From the NCBI RefSeq assembly GCF_023155745.1, contig NZ_JAKNUS010000005.1, positions 236,587 to 300,586 on the forward strand: a DNA stretch of 64,000 nucleotides. Direction: 5' to 3'. Within the stretch, counting starts at the first letter, position 1. Every line of letters begins with the position of its first letter. Source of the DNA: Microbacterium kunmingense (lineage in GTDB: Bacteria > Actinomycetota > Actinomycetes > Actinomycetales > Microbacteriaceae). A program made the translations under genes and the position numbers. The notes beneath the pieces were generated by a model, which ran no database searches, was not told the origin of the DNA, and saw only the letters and a list, made by a program, of their open reading frames with translations. Positions 35,607 to 44,358 of this stretch are shown here, one piece after another.

Positions 35607-37160
35607 TCAGCGGCGGCGTGCGCCTGCGGGCGCGTCGAGGGACAGGGTCTCGCCGCGGAAGAAGGCGGGACGTCGCACGGCCTGCCAGACCATGATGACC
35701 ACGCCGACGAGGATGATAGTCACACCCAGCACGAAGACGAGCCCCAACCCGAACACCGACGACCCGCTCCCGTAGTCAGGGTCCATCGAATCGATGAGCG
35801 TCGTGACGAAGATCACCGCGAGGATCACCCCACCCACCAGGGGGAAGACCAGGGTGAAGAAGACGTTTCGGACCGAGTCGAACCACTGCTTGCGGAAGTA
35901 CCACACGCACGCGAACGCGGTGATCCCGTAGTAGAAGCAGATCATCATGCCGAGGGTGGTGATGGTGTCCCACAGCACGTTCTCGCTCACGAACCGCATG
36001 ATCGCGTAGAACCCCGCCGCCACGACCGCCGACACCAGCGTGGCGTAGCCGGGCGTGAAGAACCGCGGGCTGACCCGGGCGAAAGCCGGCGGCAGGGCGC
36101 CGTAGTGCCCCATCGCCAGGAGCGTGCGGGCCGGTGAGACGAAGGTCGACTGCAACGATGCGGCCGAGCTCGTCAGCACGGCGAGCGAGACCAGGAAGGC
36201 GAGGGGTCCGAGGATCGGGCCCGCGAGGGCGAAGAAGACATTGTCCTGGATATCGGGGTTGCCCAGCCCGTACTCGCCCTCACCGGTGCCCGCGTACATC
36301 AGCAGGGCGATGGACAGGAGCAGGTAGAGCACCACGATGGTCACCACGGTGATCGTCGCAGCACGGCCGGGCGTGCGGTCGGGGTCTTTGGTCTCCTCGT
36401 TCATCGTGAGGGTGACATCCCACCCCCAGAAGATGAAGATCGACAGCGACACCCCCGCGGCGAACGCGCTGAACGACCCGATCGCGAAGGGGTTGAACCA
36501 GGACAGGTCGAAGGTCGTGGCGTCCCAGGCGTTCCCCGACGTCGTGGCGATGATCGCGGCGCCGGCGAAGAGAACCAGCACGACGACCTGGAAGCCGACG
36601 AGGACGTACTGCAGACGCTGGGTGGTCTGCATGTCGCGGTAGGAGACGAACGTCGCGGCGGCCACGAAGGCGAGGCACACGAGCACGTTCAGCCATGGGA
36701 TGGCGGCGAGCTCGGCGATCTCGGGGGTGTTCGAGATCTGCGCGATGAGCAGGAACAGGAAGTCGACGGCGATGCCGGCCAGGTTCGACAGCACGATGAT
36801 CGTCGCCGCAACCAGGCCCCACCCCGCCATCCAGCCGATCCACGGGCCGAAGGCGCGCGTGGCCCAGGTGAAGGATGTGCCGGAGTCCGGCATCCGTCGA
36901 TTGAGCTCCCGGTACCCGAAGGCGACGAGGAGCATCGGGATGAACCCGACCAGGATGATCGCCGGCACCTGCACACCGACCTCCGAGACCGTCGGCCCGA
37001 GAGCGGCGGTCAGGGTGTAGGCGGGGGCGATGCACGAGATGCCGATGACGACGGCGCCGATGAGCCCGACGGCTCCGACGCTGAGTCCCTTGCGGGACAG
37101 CCCGCCGGCGTCTTCGCCGGTGGCGGGCGCGAGGGGCGCGGAGCTTTCGGGTGCGCTCAT
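35607..37160 (-). CDS. APC family amine/amino acid permease
   Basis: A 517-residue amino acid-polyamine-organocation transporter with about 12 membrane helices; GAVVIGISCIAPAYTLTAALGP, then SGTSFTWATRAFGPWIGWMAGW, are conserved early segments of the family. It is translationally coupled (ATGA) to the universal stress protein gene and sits between the putrescine oxidase-like and gabD genes, so putrescine, GABA or a related amine is the likely cargo. Confidence 0.92.
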   Translation of the reverse strand: MSAPESSAPLAPATGEDAGGLSRKGLSVGAVGLIGAVVIGISCIAPAYTLTAALGPTVSEVGVQVPAIILVGFIPMLLVAFGYRELNRRMPDSGTSFTWATRAFGPWIGWMAGWGLVAATIIVLSNLAGIAVDFLFLLIAQISNTPEIAELAAIPWLNVLVCLAFVAAATFVSYRDMQTTQRLQYVLVGFQVVVLVLFAGAAIIATTSGNAWDATTFDLSWFNPFAIGSFSAFAAGVSLSIFIFWGWDVTLTMNEETKDPDRTPGRAATITVVTIVVLYLLLSIALLMYAGTGEGEYGLGNPDIQDNVFFALAGPILGPLAFLVSLAVLTSSAASLQSTFVSPARTLLAMGHYGALPPAFARVSPRFFTPGYATLVSAVVAAGFYAIMRFVSENVLWDTITTLGMMICFYYGITAFACVWYFRKQWFDSVRNVFFTLVFPLVGGVILAVIFVTTLIDSMDPDYGSGSSVFGLGLVFVLGVTIILVGVVIMVWQAVRRPAFFRGETLSLDAPAGARRR

Positions 37161-38104
37161 CGCCGCTCTCCTTCCTGCGGCTGCCGCGCGCGTGTGCGCG
37201 GCACCACGATCATGGGGACGGGCAGCTCGTGCAGCATCTTCGCTGCGGTCGAGCCGAGGAAAAGTCGACGGGGCTGGGCGAGGCGGCTGGATCCGACGAG
37301 GGCTATCTCGCCCGGCTCCCAGCCGATGTGCGAGACGGCGTCCTCGATGGAGTCGCCGGTGCCGACGACGGCCTCGGCGTCGATGCCGTCCGGCAGGGCG
37401 CGGCGGGCGGTGTCGAGGACCTCCTCGGCATGGGCGGCCCCGGCAAGACGGATGACGCCGGTGTCGACGCTCGGGGGAAGGTCGACCGTCACGAGCGACA
37501 GCAGACGCAGTTCGGCGCCGGTCGCCGCGGCGAGGGCGACAGCGTGCTCGAGCAGCGCATCGGCGCCGGGACGCGTGCCGACGGCGGCGGTGATCCGCGT
37601 GATCCCCGCGCCCGGATCGGTGCGCCGCGCGCCCTCCGGTGCGAGGACGACGGGGAGGTCGGAGGAGTGGAGGAGCTCGTTCGCGACCGATCCCAGCCGG
37701 TGCCGGCCGCGGATGCCGCCGTTGGCGGCGCCGACGACGATGTGCGAGGCGCCGGTCTCATGACCCGCGGCGACGAGGCCGGCCGCGAACGACTCGTCGT
37801 AGCGCACGTGCCGGTGTGGTCCACCGGCATCGCGATCGCGTCCGTGGAAGGCCTCGCGCACGCGCTCCTCGGCTCTGCCGAGCCACGTGTCCGCCTGCTG
37901 ACGCAGGTACTGGTCGTAACCGGCGTCCGGCGGCGTGATCACGCTGCGGTCGTCGGCGGGGAGGACGACGGCCAGCTCCAGGTCGGCCGACGTCGCCGCC
38001 GCCAGACGCGCGCCGAGCGTGGCGGCGTCATCACCGGCATCCGTCGCGGTGTATCCGACGAGGACAGGCCCCATCCGCGTCGCTCCACCCTTCGGCGAGG
38101 TCAT
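37157..38104 (-). CDS. tandem universal stress protein
   Basis: A 315-residue protein of two UspA-like domains: the first ends near the ATP-loop ASHIVVGAANGGIRGRHRLGSVANELLHSSDLPVVL, the second near GEIALVGSSRLAQPRRLFLGSTAAKMLHELPVPMIVV; both keep the G-x2-G-x9-G-[ST] nucleotide-binding pattern in slightly varied form. ATG 38104 overlaps the amine oxidase stop (ATGA) and GAGGAGG lies upstream; the longer frame is rejected. Its position between transporter and oxidase suggests a regulatory or protective role in amine catabolism. Confidence 0.9.
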   Translation of the reverse strand: MTSPKGGATRMGPVLVGYTATDAGDDAATLGARLAAATSADLELAVVLPADDRSVITPPDAGYDQYLRQQADTWLGRAEERVREAFHGRDRDAGGPHRHVRYDESFAAGLVAAGHETGASHIVVGAANGGIRGRHRLGSVANELLHSSDLPVVLAPEGARRTDPGAGITRITAAVGTRPGADALLEHAVALAAATGAELRLLSLVTVDLPPSVDTGVIRLAGAAHAEEVLDTARRALPDGIDAEAVVGTGDSIEDAVSHIGWEPGEIALVGSSRLAQPRRLFLGSTAAKMLHELPVPMIVVPRTRARQPQEGERR

Positions 38105-39474
38105 CCCCGGGCCTCCTCGACGATGCGGGAGGCGACCAGCCGTCCCATTCGGATGGCGCCGTCGACGTGCTGATAGCCGAGGCCCGCCATGTCGCTGCAC
38201 GCGAAGTGGATCGGTCCGACCGGCTCGCGCTGATCGGCGCCGTACCGGGTGAGCCCGCCGAGATCGAAGCTCGCCGCGTACGCGCCGCGCGTCCACTCCT
38301 CGGTCCCCCAGTCGCTTTCGTAGTAGACCACCGGGTTCTTCGCCTCCGGGCCGTAGTAGTGCGAGAGGGATTCCAGGATGCGCTCCTTGCGCTCCTCGGC
38401 CGACAGGCGGAAGACGTCATCGGCGTGCCGATCCGACACGAACCCGACGAGGGTGCCGCGCTCGTCGCCGTGGTTGGTGTTGTCGTAGGCCTCGTGCGAG
38501 AGCTCGTAGGGGCTGAACGCCGTGCCCGACAGGCCCTGCTCCCGCCAGAACGGACGGTCGTAGACGGCATGGACCTTGATGACGAAGCCCATCGAGATGT
38601 GCTGATGCATCTGATGCTGAAGCCGCGGCAGGGGCGGGGAGAAGGAGATGCGCGGGTAGAGCACCGGTGCAAGGGCGAGGATGACGAAACGGGCACGCAC
38701 CGTCATCCGGTCCGACTCCACCGTCACGCCGCCGTCGGTCCACTCGATGCGGCGCACCGGCTGATCGAGGAAGACGTCGCCCCCGAGACGCTCGGCCAGC
38801 AGCAGCGGCACCTGCTGCAGGCCCCCGACCACCCGCTTGTCGAGGATGAAGTCGGCGTCGACGAGGTGCGAGAAACTGCCGGCCGAGGCGGCCATGAGCA
38901 GGGCCTGGAGCGTGGAGAAGGCGTGCGGGGGCTTGGTGAGCATCGCGCCGGCGATGAAGAGCGCGATGTTGTCGCGGGCCTCGACATCGTCCGTCTGCGC
39001 CGCCAGCCATGCCTCGAACGAGGTGCGGTCGAGCTCCTCGGCGTCGGGGTGCTCCCACGGGCGGTCCGGGTCGATCTCGGCGACCATCCGGTCGAGCCGG
39101 TCGATGAGCTCGACCATCACCTTCTCGGTCGCCTCGGGAACGGGGAAGATCTCGCCGGTGAAACGGGTGAGCTTCCCGTCGGCGTCGATGTACACCGAGT
39201 CGCCCTCCCGGTAGCGGGAGTAGGTTTCGAGCCCGAGGTCGTCGAGGGTCTCGATGAGGGCCTCCTGGTCGGGTGAGACCCACTGGCCCCCCACCTCCAG
39301 CATGGCCCCGTCGATGACGTCGGTGTGCAGCCTTCCGCCGACCCGGTCGCGCGCCTCGAGGACGGCGACCGAGAGGCCGGCCTTGCGCAACTCGTTCGCG
39401 GCGGTGAGGCCGGCCGCTCCCGCGCCGACGATGACGACGTCGCGCGTGAGCACATCGGTGGTGGGATCTGTCAT
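38101..39474 (-). CDS. FAD-dependent amine oxidase, putrescine oxidase-like
   Basis: A 457-residue flavin amine oxidase: FAD motif VVIVGAGAAGLTAANEL at the N-terminus, RDRVGGRLHT, GGQWVSPDQEAL, and a C-terminal DMAGLGYQHVDGAIRMGR flavin-binding segment. It resembles actinobacterial putrescine oxidases (EEWTRGAYAASFDLGGL). The product of putrescine would be 4-aminobutanal plus ammonia and peroxide. AAAGGAG precedes ATG 39474; an in-frame upstream ATG is less likely. Genes for a GABA aminotransferase and succinate-semialdehyde dehydrogenase in the same run support a putrescine-to-succinate route; another primary monoamine is possible. Confidence 0.9.
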   Translation of the reverse strand: MTDPTTDVLTRDVVIVGAGAAGLTAANELRKAGLSVAVLEARDRVGGRLHTDVIDGAMLEVGGQWVSPDQEALIETLDDLGLETYSRYREGDSVYIDADGKLTRFTGEIFPVPEATEKVMVELIDRLDRMVAEIDPDRPWEHPDAEELDRTSFEAWLAAQTDDVEARDNIALFIAGAMLTKPPHAFSTLQALLMAASAGSFSHLVDADFILDKRVVGGLQQVPLLLAERLGGDVFLDQPVRRIEWTDGGVTVESDRMTVRARFVILALAPVLYPRISFSPPLPRLQHQMHQHISMGFVIKVHAVYDRPFWREQGLSGTAFSPYELSHEAYDNTNHGDERGTLVGFVSDRHADDVFRLSAEERKERILESLSHYYGPEAKNPVVYYESDWGTEEWTRGAYAASFDLGGLTRYGADQREPVGPIHFACSDMAGLGYQHVDGAIRMGRLVASRIVEEARG

Positions 39475-39534
39475 GGTGCTCCTTTGCATCGGGTTCGAGC
39501 AGACACCCGGCGCGAACGCCGGGTCATCCCGGGG

Positions 39535-40947
39535 TCAGTCTGCCGTGGGGGTGGGGGCGTCGTCACCGACGAGCACGGGCTCGCTGTCGGTACGCGACTC
39601 GTCGAGCACCGTCGCGAGGACGTCGAGCCCCTCGTTCAGCAGCGCGTCGCCGATGGCCAGCGGCGGCAGGAATCGGATGACGTTGCCGTACGTCCCGCAG
39701 GTGAGGACGATCACGCCCTGGGCGATGCACGCCTTCGCGATCGCCGCGGTGAGGGCGGCGTCGGGGGCCCCGGTGGCGGGATCGACGAACTCGACCGCGA
39801 CCATCGCCCCGCGCCCGCGGACGTCTCCCAGCCGCGGGTCTGCGGCCTGGATCGCGCGAAGCCGCTCGATGAGGATGCCGCCGATCTCGCGGGCCCGCTC
39901 GATGAGACCCTCGGTCTCGAACGCCTCGATCGCGGCGAGCGCCGCCGCGCAGGCGATCGGGTTGCCGCCGTAGGTGCCACCGAGCCCCCCGAGATGGGAG
40001 GCGTCCATGATCTCGGCACGCCCGGTGACCGCGGCCAGCGGCAGGCCCCCCGCCATTCCCTTCGCCGTGGTGATGAGGTCGGGCACGATGCCGAAGACAT
40101 CGCTGGCGAACATCGCGCCGGTGCGGGCGAAGCCCGTCTGCACCTCGTCGGCGATGAAGACGACGTCGTTGGCGCGGCACCAGTCCACCAGCGCCGGGAG
40201 GAAGCCGTCGGCGGGGACGATGAAGCCGCCCTCCCCCTGGATGGGTTCGATGATGACGGCGGCGAGGTTGTCGGCTCCGACCTGCTTCTCGATGACCGAG
40301 ATGGCCCGGGCCGCGGCATCCGCCCCGCTCAGCCCGTCACGGAACGGGTACGACAGCGGCGCCCGGTAGATCTCGGAGGCGAACGGACCGAACCCGCTCT
40401 TGTACGGCATCGCCTTGGCGGTCAGCGCCATGGTGAGGTTCGTGCGGCCGTGGTAGCCGTGGTCGAAGGCGACGACGGCCGGCTTTCCGGTGTACTTGCG
40501 GGCGATCTTGACGGCGTTCTCGACCGCCTCGGCCCCGGAGTTGAACAGCGCGCTCTTCTTGGCGTGGTCGCCCGGGGTGACGCGGTTCAGCGCCTCGGCG
40601 ACGGCGACGTACGACTCGTACGGAGAGATCATGAAGCAGGTGTGGGTGAACCGGGCCACCTGCGCCTGCACCGCCTCGACGATGCGAGGGTGGGCGTTGC
40701 CGACCGTGGTGACGGCGATCCCCGACCCGAGGTCGATGAAGGAGTTGCCGTCGGCATCGACGACCACCCCGCCGCCGGCGGCGACGGCTTCGACCGGCAC
40801 CGTGTGCCCGACGCCGGCACTGACGGCCGCCGCCTTGCGGGCGAGCAGCTCCTGCGACCGGGGGCCCGGGATGGAGGTGACGAGTCGGCGCTCCTGCGGA
40901 AGGGTCGGTCCGCCGAGCGGGGGCGCGGTGAGGGTGGCAGCGGTCAT
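39535..40947 (-). CDS. gabT: 4-aminobutyrate aminotransferase
   Basis: A 470-residue class III aminotransferase with FIADEVQTGFARTGAMFA and the PLP lysine in TTAKGMAGGLPLAAVTG, both as in GabT. It converts GABA and 2-oxoglutarate to succinic semialdehyde and glutamate. ATG 40947 is chosen over the much longer open frame because the family starts there and TACGCT lies exactly 6 nt upstream, suggesting a leaderless mRNA. It is first in the catabolic run and divergent from a PucR-type regulator. Confidence 0.93.
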   Translation of the reverse strand: MTAATLTAPPLGGPTLPQERRLVTSIPGPRSQELLARKAAAVSAGVGHTVPVEAVAAGGGVVVDADGNSFIDLGSGIAVTTVGNAHPRIVEAVQAQVARFTHTCFMISPYESYVAVAEALNRVTPGDHAKKSALFNSGAEAVENAVKIARKYTGKPAVVAFDHGYHGRTNLTMALTAKAMPYKSGFGPFASEIYRAPLSYPFRDGLSGADAAARAISVIEKQVGADNLAAVIIEPIQGEGGFIVPADGFLPALVDWCRANDVVFIADEVQTGFARTGAMFASDVFGIVPDLITTAKGMAGGLPLAAVTGRAEIMDASHLGGLGGTYGGNPIACAAALAAIEAFETEGLIERAREIGGILIERLRAIQAADPRLGDVRGRGAMVAVEFVDPATGAPDAALTAAIAKACIAQGVIVLTCGTYGNVIRFLPPLAIGDALLNEGLDVLATVLDESRTDSEPVLVGDDAPTPTAD

Positions 40948-41013
40948 GCCGGGAGCGTAGGGTTCGGGATGCCGCCGGCGCACCGGCCCGCGCGTACATT
41001 CTGTGCCGGGGGT

Positions 41014-41028
41014 TGTACCATCCGTACA
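41014..41028. promoter_or_regulatory. TGTAC palindrome between gabT and pucR-type gene
   Basis: TGTAC-CATCC-GTACA overlaps TACAGT (41025-41030), a -10 candidate for the PucR-type gene; a further GTACA half-site lies at 40994-40998. Position suggests an operator of the PucR-type regulator acting on both promoters. Confidence 0.55.
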
Positions 41029-41068
41029 GTGGACCCGGGTGCGGAACGCCCCGCCGCGAGGAGGCACC

Positions 41069-42622
41069 ATGACGACGACGGCCCAGGCCGCTGCGCCGCC
41101 GACCCTCCGTTCCCTCCTCTCCCGCACCGACCTGCACCTGCGGGACGAGGACACCGCACCCGACGACGCGCTGTCGCGCCCGGTCCGGTGGGTCCACAGC
41201 ACCGATCTGCTCGACCCGACGCCGTTCCTGTCCGAAGGCCTCGTCCTGCTGACCACCGGGACCCAGTTCCTCGACGCCGACGACGAGGCATCCGTCGTCG
41301 ACGCCTACGTGCGCCGCCTGTCCGAGCGAGGCGTCGTGGGAGTCGGCTTCGGCACCGAGGTCGTGCGCGACGGCATTCCGCCGACTCTCGTCCAGGCCTG
41401 CCGGCACCACCGCATGCCGCTGTTCGAGGTGCCGTACCGCACGCCCTTCATCGCGGTCGCCCGGGCCAACGCCGAGGCGATCGCCGCCGTCGGATATGCC
41501 CGGCGATCATGGGCTCTCGCCGCGCAGCGCGCGATCTCGCTGGCTGCGCTGCGTCCCGACGGCCTGGGCGCGACGGTGGCGGAGCTCGCCAAGCAGCTGG
41601 GCACCTGGGTCGGCCTCTACGACGCCGCCGGCGAGCTCGCGCGCGAACATCCGGCCGGAGACCTCGCGCCCGATGTCGCCGCGGCACTGCATGCCGAGAT
41701 CGGCGCGGTCCTGCGCCGCGGTGCCCGTGCCGGGTCGTCGCTGCGCCTGGGGGATCTGCCGTTCACCCTGCAGACGCTCGGCCGGGGCGGTCATCTGCGC
41801 GGTGTGATCGCCATCGCCGCCGGCGACCTCGACCAGGAGGGTCGAGGGGTCGTGACCGCGGTGATCGCGATGGCCGGCCTCGCCCTCGAGCAGCAGCAGG
41901 GGCTCGCCCGGGCTCGTGGCAGCCTCCGCGCCGGGCTCGTGCAATCCCTCCTCTCGGGCGATCCCGCCCTCGCGCGACGGATCTCCCGCGATCTGTGGGG
42001 GTCGCTGCCGACGGCGCCGGTGGTGGTGGCGATGACGGATGCCACGACGGCGCGCGTCGACAGTGTCGCCGAGTTCCTCGAGCTCCGCGCCGAGGAGCGA
42101 CGCGGAGCGGTGTTCTTCGGCCGGAGCGGTGACGGTCTGGCCGTGGTCGTGCCGGCGGCGGCGCCCGACGTGCTCGACGAGCTCGTCGAGCGCTTCGACG
42201 CGCGGCTCGGCGTCTCCGACGCCACCGGCTGGGACGGTTTCGCGGCGGCCGTCGAACAGGCCCGCATCGCGCGGGATCGTGCGGCCGAGCGGGGCGAAGG
42301 ACCCCTCACGCGCTTCGCCGATGTGGCGCGGTCGGGCGTGATCGCCGCGCTCACCGCGCTGTCGGGCGAAGCCCGTGCGGTCGCCGCCGCCGAACTCGCA
42401 CCCCTCGCCACCCACGACGCCGACCACGGCACCGCCCTCGTCACGACGCTTCGGACCTGGCTCGAGCAGGACTGCTCGCACGAGGCGTGCGCGCGCGCCC
42501 TCGGGGTGCACCGCCACACGGTGCGCACCCGGCTGGCCCTGGCCGAGCGGGTGCTCGGCCGCGACCTGTCGTCTTTCGCGGTGCGCGCGGAGCTGTGGGC
42601 TGCGTTCGCGGCATCCTCCTGA
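41069..42622 (+). CDS. PucR family transcriptional regulator
   Basis: A 517-residue PucR protein: N-terminal purine-catabolism-regulator-like domain (LHLRDEDTAPDDALSRPVRWVHSTDLLDPTPFL), central GGDEF-like CdaR region and C-terminal helix-turn-helix (CSHEACARALGVHRHTVRTRLALAERVLG). ATG 41069 has GAGGAGG upstream. Such proteins control nitrogen-source catabolism; being divergent from gabT, it is the likely activator of the amine/GABA genes. Confidence 0.92.
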   Translation: MTTTAQAAAPPTLRSLLSRTDLHLRDEDTAPDDALSRPVRWVHSTDLLDPTPFLSEGLVLLTTGTQFLDADDEASVVDAYVRRLSERGVVGVGFGTEVVRDGIPPTLVQACRHHRMPLFEVPYRTPFIAVARANAEAIAAVGYARRSWALAAQRAISLAALRPDGLGATVAELAKQLGTWVGLYDAAGELAREHPAGDLAPDVAAALHAEIGAVLRRGARAGSSLRLGDLPFTLQTLGRGGHLRGVIAIAAGDLDQEGRGVVTAVIAMAGLALEQQQGLARARGSLRAGLVQSLLSGDPALARRISRDLWGSLPTAPVVVAMTDATTARVDSVAEFLELRAEERRGAVFFGRSGDGLAVVVPAAAPDVLDELVERFDARLGVSDATGWDGFAAAVEQARIARDRAAERGEGPLTRFADVARSGVIAALTALSGEARAVAAAELAPLATHDADHGTALVTTLRTWLEQDCSHEACARALGVHRHTVRTRLALAERVLGRDLSSFAVRAELWAAFAASS

Positions 42623-42732
42623 CCCCACTCCTCCCTGCCCCTCACCCGCGTGCGCCCCGCACCGCGATCCGTCAGAAACGGCTGTTCCCGCCGCGTCCGG
42701 GCAGCAATGATCGACGGGTCGCGGGTCAGGGT

Positions 42733-44220
42733 TCAGGAACCGGATGCTGGCGCGTGGGCCTCGAGGAACTCGTAGACGTCGGTGGTGTCCACCCCCGGGA
42801 AGGCGCCCGTGGGGAGGGTGGCCAGCAGCGTCCGCGGGGTGCGGACGTTCGGCCACGCGTACTCGCGCCACGACGCCTCGAGATCCGCCGGCGCCCGGCG
42901 GCAGCACACCTCCACCGAGTGCTTCGACACCCCGCGGTGCGGAGTGTCGCGGCCGAGGAACCATTTGGTGTCGTCGAAGCGCACCCCCACCGACACCGAA
43001 TGCGCGCCCTCGCTGGAGAGCTCGACGCGGGCGGTGCACCAGTACGTCCCGTTGCCGGTGTCGGTGTACTGGTAGTAGGGGTTGAAGTGGTCGTCCTCAT
43101 CGAAGACGACGCGTGAGGTCCACTTCCGGCAGCACATCTGCCCCTCGATCGATCCCAGCCGATCGGTCGGGAAGTTCACGTCGTCGTTCTCGTACGCCTT
43201 GGTGATCGTGCCCGACTCGTGCACCTTCAGGAAGTGCACCGGGATGCCGAGGTGCACGGTCGCGAGATTCGTGAACCGGTGCGCGGCGGTCTCGTACGAC
43301 ACCGAGTATGCGTCGCGGAGATCTTCGATCGACACCGCCCGACGCCCCTTGGCCTCGAGGAGGAACGGCACGGCGTGGTCCTCGGGGATCGAGAGGGCTC
43401 CGGTGAGGTAGTTCGTCTCGACCCGCTGGCGGAGGAACTCCGCGTAGCTCGTGGGTTCGGTGTGGCCGAGGATCCGACTGGAGAGGGCTTGCAGCACCGC
43501 CGTCCGCGGATCACCCTTCGACGCCAGCCTGCTCGAGAGGTAGAGCCGGCCGTTCTTGATGTCGGCGACGCTGCGGGTGGTCTGCGGCAGATCCGGCACG
43601 TAGTGCAGCGTGAACCCGAGGTGTGCGGCGATGTCGGATGCCGTCCGCTGGGTGAGTGGGCCCCCGGGGTGTCCGACCGCGGTGAGGATCGCCAGAGCCT
43701 GCTTCTCCAAATCCGGGAAGTGGTTGTTCTGCGTGCGCATGAGACGGCGGAGCGCGACGTTGGCACGTCGGGCCTCCTCGGGGGTGGCGGCCCGCTCATC
43801 GCGCAGCCTCTCGATCTCGCCCTGCAGCGCGAGCATCGCGCGGAGGGCGCCGTCGGGGACGGTCTTGCCGATGCGGAAGGGCGTGATGCCCAGCGCCTGG
43901 AACGTCTGCCCCTTCATCGCGCGCTCGAGGGCGATCTCCATCGTCGCGCGCTCGTCGAGGGGTTCGGACTCGAGGAGCGCGTCCAGGCTCGTCCCGAGGG
44001 CGCGGGCGATCTGGCGCAGCAGCGTCAGCTTCGGCTCGCGCCGGCCGTTCTCGATCATCGATAGCTGGCTGGGCACGCGCTCGACGGCGGCGGCGAGGTC
44101 GTCCAGCGTCATGCCGCGCGCGGTCCTCAGCTGACGGATGCGGCGGCCGATGGTGAGGGGGTCCACCTCTTCATCGTCGGGGGCGTCCGCCCCGACATCC
44201 CGGTTCTGTGCCTTCGACAT
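42733..44220 (-). CDS. RamB/ScfR-type XRE regulator of the glyoxylate shunt
   Basis: A 495-residue regulator: N-terminal Cro/C1 helix-turn-helix (GRRIRQLRTARGMTLDDLAAAVERVPSQLSMIENGRREPKLTLL), a central ImmA/IrrE-like segment and a C-terminal DUF2083-type domain with several cysteines (QMCCRKWTSRVV, EVCCRRAPADLEASW). This layout is that of RamB, the acetate-metabolism regulator of Corynebacterium, and RamB-like mycobacterial proteins. It is divergent from aceB-aceA, the expected target. ATG 44220 lies 6 nt after CAGAAT, so its mRNA may be leaderless. Confidence 0.9.
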   Translation of the reverse strand: MSKAQNRDVGADAPDDEEVDPLTIGRRIRQLRTARGMTLDDLAAAVERVPSQLSMIENGRREPKLTLLRQIARALGTSLDALLESEPLDERATMEIALERAMKGQTFQALGITPFRIGKTVPDGALRAMLALQGEIERLRDERAATPEEARRANVALRRLMRTQNNHFPDLEKQALAILTAVGHPGGPLTQRTASDIAAHLGFTLHYVPDLPQTTRSVADIKNGRLYLSSRLASKGDPRTAVLQALSSRILGHTEPTSYAEFLRQRVETNYLTGALSIPEDHAVPFLLEAKGRRAVSIEDLRDAYSVSYETAAHRFTNLATVHLGIPVHFLKVHESGTITKAYENDDVNFPTDRLGSIEGQMCCRKWTSRVVFDEDDHFNPYYQYTDTGNGTYWCTARVELSSEGAHSVSVGVRFDDTKWFLGRDTPHRGVSKHSVEVCCRRAPADLEASWREYAWPNVRTPRTLLATLPTGAFPGVDTTDVYEFLEAHAPASGS

Positions 44221-44235
44221 GACGGGATTCTGTCA

Positions 44236-44274
44236 CGAATGACGAATATTCGGGAAAGTTCACACCCGGATTCG
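44236..44274. promoter_or_regulatory. CGAAT/ATTCG repeats in the ramB-type/aceB control region
   Basis: CGAAT occurs at 44236 and 44243 and ATTCG at 44248 and 44270; the middle pair forms the perfect palindrome CGAATATTCG (44243-44252). On the minus strand TGAACTTTCCC (44263-44253) resembles the AACTTTGCAAA core reported for RamB sites. Likely operator region for the divergent genes. Confidence 0.5.
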
Positions 44275-44358
44275 TCGGGCTCGAGGTGGATCTTCACCCC
44301 AGAGTGGAGTCACACCGCGGGACCACCACCGCGGATCCGCTCACAGGAGGACACGGAC

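Noticed and set aside
39535..41256. 573-codon version of GabT
   Set aside because: The extra N-terminus runs antisense through the start of the PucR gene and has no similarity to the aminotransferase family.
42623..42732. Terminator between the convergent PucR and RamB-type genes
   Set aside because: No stem longer than a few pairs was found; the 110-nt gap shows nothing I can support.
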